NCBI RefSeq assembly: GCF_026241515.1
Contig: NZ_JAPHPW010000022.1
Coordinates: 1-64,000 of the forward strand
Source: Vibrio sp. 14G-20
GTDB lineage: Bacteria > Pseudomonadota > Gammaproteobacteria > Enterobacterales > Vibrionaceae
Direction of reading: 5' to 3'
DNA: 64,000 bases
Shown: piece by piece, positions 59,627 through 64,000 of the stretch
Position numbering within the stretch: position 1 is the stretch's first letter
How the letters are laid out: each line of letters opens with the position of its first letter
The notes under the pieces: generated by a model
Told to the model about the DNA's origin: nothing
Seen by the model: the letters and a program-made list of their open reading frames with translations, nothing else
Databases searched by the model: none
Translations under genes and position numbers: made by a program

Positions 59627-61531
59627 ATGATCACGACATTGATCAATCAAGATTTGATTAAGCTTTCGCTTAGCGCCAATTCCAAAGAAGACGTATTTAA
59701 AGAACTAATAGACGTGCTGTACGCACAAGGTCGAATTTCAGACAAAGCGCAGTTTCTTGCCGACATTAAAGCGCGAGAAGAACAAGGCAACACAGGGTTT
59801 GAAGAAGGCATCGCCCTACCACACGCCAAAAGCAGCGCGGTGATCAAACCCGCGGTTGTTATCGGCGTCCACAAACAGGGCATCGAGTACGGCGCCGATG
59901 ACGGTCAGCCATCAAAACTATTCTTTATGATTGCCTCTCCTGATGGCGGCGACAATCACCACATCGAAGTATTGGCAGAGCTTTCTTCAAAATTGATTGA
60001 AGAAGGTTTTATCGAAAACTTCATGAATGCCGACTCTGAACAAGCGGCGTTAGAGCTACTGCTTACCAAACCTGAACCTGCTGAGACAGAAACCAATATT
60101 GAGAAACAAGGCTTCATCATTGGCGTGACAGGTTGCCCAGCTGGCGTGGCACACACTTATTTGGCAGCAGAGGCGTTAGAGAAAGGCGCGGCGGCTCTTG
60201 GTTACGACATCAAGGTCGAAACTAACGGTTCTATTGGTGTTAAAAACAGCCCGACTCAAGACGAGATCGAACGTGCCGACGCAATTGTTGTGGCTTGTGA
60301 CAAGCAAGTCGACATGGCTCGTTTTGCTGGCAAACGCGTGATTTGCACCAACGTGAAAGCGCCAATCAAAGACGCACAGGGCTTGATTAAACAAGCTCTC
60401 AACGCACCAAGTTACCAAGCCGAACAAGCGCCGACCAATCAATCCGTTGCCGAAAAAGCATCACAAGCGCGTTCAGACCTATATCGCTACTTGATGAATG
60501 GCGTGTCACACATGATCCCATTCGTGGTGACTGGCGGCCTTTTGATTGCCCTAGCGCTAGCGATTGGCGGTGAGCCAAGTGAATCTGGTATGGCGATTCC
60601 TGCTGGCAGCATGTGGAACCAAATCTTAGAAGTCGGCGTGGTTGCCTTCACACTGATGATCCCGATCTTAGCTGGCTACATTGCTTACGCGATTGCCGAC
60701 CGCCCAGCTCTAACCCCTGGCTTGATTGGCGGCTGGATTGCCAACAACGGTTCTTTCTATGGTGCTGACGCAGGTACTGGCTTCATTGGCGCAATCATCG
60801 CAGGCCTATTAGTGGGTTACTTCGTTAAATGGATTACCTCGTTTAACTACCACAAATTCGTCCAGCCGCTTGTGCCTATCATGATCGCTCCGATCACTGG
60901 TTCTCTATTCATCGCTGGCCTGTTCATCTTTGTTATCGGCGCACCTATCGCGGGATTGATGGATGCTCTTACTGCCCTACTTACTAGCATGAGCACAGGC
61001 AACGTGGTTCTGCTTGGTATTGTACTGGGTGGTATGGCTGGCTTTGATATGGGTGGCCCGTTCAACAAGGTGGCGTTCCTATTCTCGGTCGGCATGATTG
61101 CCAGCGGTCAAACTCAATTCATGGGTGCAATGGCGTGTGCAATTCCTGTCGCTCCACTGGGTATGGCTATCGCAACCAGACTTGGCCGTAAGTTCGACCT
61201 GTTCGAATCATCAGAAATCGAAGCGGGTAAAGCAGCAGGCGCAATGGGCTTAGTGGGTATCTCTGAAGGTGCGATTCCTTTCGCGGCTCAAGACCCGATG
61301 TCAGTAATCCCAGCCAACGTGCTTGGTTCAATGACGGCTGCGGTTATGGCGTTCTCATTTGGGATTACCAACAGCGTTGCTCACGGTGGCCCAGTTGTCG
61401 CTCTACTAGGCGCAATGAACTACCCACTGCTAGCACTTCTGTGCATGGCATCAGGTGCGGGCGTGACTGCGGTTACTTGTATCGCGCTTAAAAATCTACG
61501 CAAAGCCAAGCTAACAACAGCAGCGGCTTAA
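59627..61531 (+). CDS. manP: PTS mannose/fructose-type permease, domains IIA-IIB-IIC (ManP-like)
   Basis: A 634-residue permease: IIA (1-148, His66 in EGIALPHAKS), IIB (about 162-260, phospho-Cys170 in GVTGCPAGVAHTYLAAEAL), IIC (about 285-634, HMIPFVVTGGLL, GFDMGGPFNKVAFLF, GISEGAIPFAAQDP). The order differs from the IIA-IIC-IIB gene at 52751. It is followed by manA (about 110 bp) and preceded by a divergent AraC gene, the arrangement of the mannose PTS in V. cholerae, so mannose is the most likely substrate. Translation may be controlled by the hairpin over its RBS. Confidence 0.88.
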   Translation: MITTLINQDLIKLSLSANSKEDVFKELIDVLYAQGRISDKAQFLADIKAREEQGNTGFEEGIALPHAKSSAVIKPAVVIGVHKQGIEYGADDGQPSKLFFMIASPDGGDNHHIEVLAELSSKLIEEGFIENFMNADSEQAALELLLTKPEPAETETNIEKQGFIIGVTGCPAGVAHTYLAAEALEKGAAALGYDIKVETNGSIGVKNSPTQDEIERADAIVVACDKQVDMARFAGKRVICTNVKAPIKDAQGLIKQALNAPSYQAEQAPTNQSVAEKASQARSDLYRYLMNGVSHMIPFVVTGGLLIALALAIGGEPSESGMAIPAGSMWNQILEVGVVAFTLMIPILAGYIAYAIADRPALTPGLIGGWIANNGSFYGADAGTGFIGAIIAGLLVGYFVKWITSFNYHKFVQPLVPIMIAPITGSLFIAGLFIFVIGAPIAGLMDALTALLTSMSTGNVVLLGIVLGGMAGFDMGGPFNKVAFLFSVGMIASGQTQFMGAMACAIPVAPLGMAIATRLGRKFDLFESSEIEAGKAAGAMGLVGISEGAIPFAAQDPMSVIPANVLGSMTAAVMAFSFGITNSVAHGGPVVALLGAMNYPLLALLCMASGAGVTAVTCIALKNLRKAKLTTAAA

Positions 61532-61641
61532 GCCATTTCAACTCCAATGGCTTGAGCCCCTCTACCCTACTGTTTTTAGTAGCTAATAGTTTTTTAGGAA
61601 CGAATAGAGCTCAAGCCATGTTTCCCTTCATGGTGATTTCG

Positions 61642-62859
61642 ATGTCTGATTTTTCTTTAGCGAACGACTCGTTCGTACAACGATTTTTCTACCCTATGAC
61701 CAACGTGATTCAAAACTACGCATGGGGTAGCCCTTCTTCGTTCAGCCAACTGTTTGGTATTGATAACCAATCTGGTGAACCGCAAGCGGAGATCTGGATG
61801 GGCGCTCACCCGAATGGTTGCTCAATGGTGACTGATAACGGGCAGCAGACCACATTATCGAGCTTAATCTCTAAGAACCTAAACCTGTTTCTAAGCGAGA
61901 AAGTGGCGAGTCGTTTTGGCGAACTGCCGTACCTATTCAAAGTGTTAGCTGCTGAGAAAGCACTGTCTGTTCAAGTTCACCCGAACAAGCAGCAAGCCGA
62001 ATCTGGCTACGCTCTTGAAGAGCAGCAAGGCATTCCGATGACAGCGGGGAACCGCAAGTACAAGGATCCTAATCACAAGCCAGAACTGGTGTATGCCCTA
62101 ACCGACTACAAGGCGATGAATGGTTTTAGGTCAATCAGCGAGATCCTTGAGCACTTCCATTATCTCGACATTCCAGAGCTTCATTCGATGGTTAACGATC
62201 TCGCGGGCGATCAAACCCCCAATGGCTTAGCCTGCTTTTTTGCGAGCTTACTGTCTTTGGAAGGTGAGCAAAAAGGAATGGCACTTACCATGTTGATCAT
62301 GAAGGCCAAGCTTTCTGATAAACGTGTATTCCAATTGATTTCAGAACTGGGAGACCAATACCCAGGTGATGTCGGCCTGTTTGCTCCGCTGCTATTGAAC
62401 GTGATCACCCTAAAGCCGGGGCAAGCCATGTATCTGGACGCTGAAACACCTCACGCTTACATCAAGGGTACAGGCTTAGAAATCATGGCGAACTCAGACA
62501 ATGTGCTGCGTGCCGGGTTAACGCCTAAGTACATGGACGTGAACGAACTGGTTTCTTGTACTCGATTTAATGAAAAACCTGCGGATAGATTACTGCTCAG
62601 CCCGGTTGAACAAGGTGATGTGATGGAATACGAAATTCCGGTCGAGGATTTTAAGTTCTCTATCGTGCAAAACTCACATCAACGACAGATCACGACCGAA
62701 GGTGCCGAGATCCTATTGCCGCTCGACGAATCTATGGTGCTCACTCACCAATGTGGCGAAACCTGCGTGATAGAGAAAGGTCAGTCGGTATTCATTCCTG
62801 CTTATGCTGAGAGTTACAAACTGGACTGCGTTGGACGCGTGGCGCGTGCTTACAGCTAG
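61642..62859 (+). CDS. manA: Mannose-6-phosphate isomerase, class I
   Basis: A 405-residue type I phosphomannose isomerase (mannose-6-P to fructose-6-P), zinc-dependent, cytosolic. The N-terminal IQNYAWGS, the zinc-ligand segment LSVQVHPNKQQAE, NHKPELVYALT and the LDAETPHAYIKGTGLEIMANSDNVLRAGLTPKY stretch are all conserved. Several in-frame ATG codons lie upstream (61618, 61630); 61642 is chosen since GGTGA stands before it and the length fits, but this is not certain. Cotranscribed with manP. Confidence 0.92.
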   Translation: MSDFSLANDSFVQRFFYPMTNVIQNYAWGSPSSFSQLFGIDNQSGEPQAEIWMGAHPNGCSMVTDNGQQTTLSSLISKNLNLFLSEKVASRFGELPYLFKVLAAEKALSVQVHPNKQQAESGYALEEQQGIPMTAGNRKYKDPNHKPELVYALTDYKAMNGFRSISEILEHFHYLDIPELHSMVNDLAGDQTPNGLACFFASLLSLEGEQKGMALTMLIMKAKLSDKRVFQLISELGDQYPGDVGLFAPLLLNVITLKPGQAMYLDAETPHAYIKGTGLEIMANSDNVLRAGLTPKYMDVNELVSCTRFNEKPADRLLLSPVEQGDVMEYEIPVEDFKFSIVQNSHQRQITTEGAEILLPLDESMVLTHQCGETCVIEKGQSVFIPAYAESYKLDCVGRVARAYS

Positions 62860-62887
62860 CTCCCTCAGAACTCAGTACACACTGTTC

Positions 62888-62915
62888 ATGCCCTGCTTTT
62901 GCGGGGCATTTTTGT
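62888..62915 (+). terminator. Terminator after manA
   Basis: ATGCCCTGC (62888-62896) and GCGGGGCAT (62901-62909), loop TTTT, then TTTTGTTTTT. Confidence 0.88.
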
Positions 62916-62967
62916 TTTTGACGAAGGCTATTAGCGTGTCAAAAACCTAATCCAAAACGCCATCAAA

Positions 62968-63006
62968 TATGATCAATATCACACCGCATAAATGATGCAA
63001 ATCACA
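62968..63006. promoter_or_regulatory. Two CRP-like boxes in tandem
   Basis: TATGA-TCAATA-TCACA (62968-62983) and AATGA-TGCAAA-TCACA (62991-63006), centres 23 bp apart, 110-150 bp before the IIA start. Each keeps the TCACA arm and has one or two mismatches in the TGTGA arm. Confidence 0.5.
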
Positions 63007-63118
63007 CTTAATTTTGCTGGATACAAATGTACAGTGAAGGGCTTTTATTTGCTATTTCGCGAATCGGGTTAATCCATTAATTTTAATTCAAGAACTTCAA
63101 TAGTGAATGAGTTAATAA

Positions 63119-63559
63119 ATGATCACACAGCTAACTAACGTCAACTTAATTAATAACAACCTTCAAGCGAATAATAAAAAAGAACTGTTTGAAGAATTGG
63201 CAAGCATGTTATTTGAGAACAACCGAATCAGTGATAAAGAAGCCTTCTTGGCAGACATTGAAATTCGTGAATCTCAAAGTATCACCTCAATGGACGGCAT
63301 CGCTTACCCACACTCAAAAAGCAAGGCAGTAACAGAGCCGGCAATCGCTATCGGCGTAAAGCGAGAAGGCATCGAGTATGGCGATGAAGACGGCATTAAT
63401 CCAACCGTGTTTTTTATGATTGCCTCACCAGATAACGGTGCTGACCATCATATTTATGTACTACAAGAACTATTTGGAAAATTCAGTGATGAATTTATTC
63501 AAGATATCCATAACGCAAAAGATGAACATCAAATCCTTAATATTTTAATTAATTCATAA
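63119..63559 (+). CDS. PTS fructose-type IIA subunit
   Basis: A 146-residue free-standing EIIA. Phospho-His65 in MDGIAYPHSKS; the remaining sequence (AIAIGVKREGIEYGDEDG, FFMIASPDNGADHHIYVLQELFGKF) parallels the IIA domains at 52751 and 59627. It hands phosphate to a IIB. It lies 13 bp before the IIC gene, so they form one operon; CRP-like boxes upstream fit a catabolite-controlled sugar operon. Confidence 0.92.
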   Translation: MITQLTNVNLINNNLQANNKKELFEELASMLFENNRISDKEAFLADIEIRESQSITSMDGIAYPHSKSKAVTEPAIAIGVKREGIEYGDEDGINPTVFFMIASPDNGADHHIYVLQELFGKFSDEFIQDIHNAKDEHQILNILINS

Positions 63560-63572
63560 GGCGTAGACAATT

Positions 63573-64000
63573 ATGAGCACCCTAGCAAATCAAGCTACGA
63601 ATACCAGTAGCAATTCTAATAATAAAAATAGTAGTAGCGACTATAAAAAAATCCTTAGTACCATGAAAGGTCACCTGCTTTTCGGTACATCACACATGTT
63701 GCCTTTCATCGTAGCCGGTGGTGTTCTGTTGGCTTTAGCGGTCATGGCATCGGGTAAAGGTGCCGTTCCAGCAGACGGCTTGCTGGCAGACATCTCTAAC
63801 ATCGGTATCAAGGGCCTTGTTCTTTTCCCAATCATTCTTGGCGGCTTTATTGGTTACTCAATTGCAGATAAACCAGCACTAGCGCCAGCGATGATCTCTT
63901 CTGGCATCATGGCTGACATGGGCGGCGGCTTCCTTGGCTGTATCGTGGCAGGCTTTATCGCCGGTGGCGTGGTGTTCCAACTTAAGAAGATCCCGCTTTC
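63573..64000 (+). CDS. PTS fructose-type IIC permease, truncated by the window edge
   Basis: The 5' end of a PTS permease: the first 142 codons are seen. After an Asn/Ser-rich leader (about 1-30) the IIC domain begins with LLFGTSHMLPFIVAGGVLLALAVMASGKGAVP, then GGFIGYSIADKPALAPAMISSGIMADMGGGFLG. The frame is open to base 64000. It follows the free IIA subunit and may be fused to a IIB domain beyond the edge. AAGG lies eleven bases before the ATG. Confidence 0.88.
   Translation, partial: MSTLANQATNTSSNSNNKNSSSDYKKILSTMKGHLLFGTSHMLPFIVAGGVLLALAVMASGKGAVPADGLLADISNIGIKGLVLFPIILGGFIGYSIADKPALAPAMISSGIMADMGGGFLGCIVAGFIAGGVVFQLKKIPL

Noticed and set aside
1-64000. CRISPR arrays, integrons, prophage, IS elements or tRNA genes
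   Set aside because: No regularly spaced repeats, attC-like series, integrase, transposase, phage structural gene or tRNA cloverleaf was seen.

Overview
This 64 kb window looks like the chromosome of a marine Vibrio, probably of the Splendidus-type group. The evidence is protein families common in that genus (DUF3087, DUF3010, DUF3012, DUF3316, a bacterial TrmY, OmpW, the OhrR/Ohr pair, YidZ/MdtL), a short foldable intergenic repeat of a kind seen in vibrios, AT-leaning base use, and many short operons split by bidirectional terminators. No CRISPR array, integrase, transposase or prophage block was seen. The left edge falls in the leader of an rRNA operon that runs leftward out of the window.

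Layout. 1-5 kb: rRNA promoter and leader, a DUF3087 membrane protein, a MITE-like repeat, TrmY, then a Cys-rich ArsP-type permease divergent from an arsR-sigZ pair, with three identical dyads (TTCGA-N6-TCGAA) around the promoters. 5-11 kb: His-rich small protein plus MFS transporter, a TauE exporter, a PAP2 phosphatase, and an FMN riboswitch driving ribB. 10.8-17.5 kb: an unknown membrane protein behind a sigma-54-type promoter, then three reductase loci, each beside a divergent LysR or HxlR regulator, plus a ChrR-like double cupin. 17.6-24.4 kb: a lipoprotein beta-propeller, ompW with an FNR-type box, glgC with a second sigma-54-type promoter, a YfcC carrier and an unknown periplasmic protein. 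24.7-27.0 kb: five small secreted proteins in one operon, two of them clear paralogs, that match no system I know. 27.4-33.6 kb: a ribosome hibernation factor, a broken HAD phosphatase, and a LysR-dgcN-dgcA unit expected to catabolise D-glutamate. 33.9-46 kb: a Cache chemoreceptor, an EndoIII-like glycosylase, several regulators, a chemoreceptor relic, a DMT exporter facing a MocR regulator, a MerR-methyltransferase gene broken by an amber codon, and mdtL-yidZ. 46.8-52.6 kb: tyrP, ohrR/ohr, a NIT-domain chemoreceptor, a zinc-ribbon microprotein and a TetR regulator. 52.7-64 kb: a PTS sugar island with two IIABC permeases, free-standing IIA and IIB, an HPr-like/IIA fusion, an SSS symporter, an AraC regulator, manA, and a IIC gene cut by the right edge.

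How the parts work together. The PTS island imports and phosphorylates hexoses, and ManA would send mannose-6-P to fructose-6-P. The dgc unit turns D-Glu into L-Glu through N-acetyl intermediates. Several regulatory links can be read from the DNA: the TetR regulator at 52 kb and the CMD-family gene at 42 kb share paired GAAC-N4-GTTC operators, the dgc palindrome overlaps the regulator's stop codon, and the manP-like ribosome-binding site lies in a hairpin. Two genes are broken by single in-frame stops (28.2 kb and 43.1 kb) and one chemoreceptor is reduced to about 31 codons, so there is gene decay among otherwise ordinary chromosomal genes.
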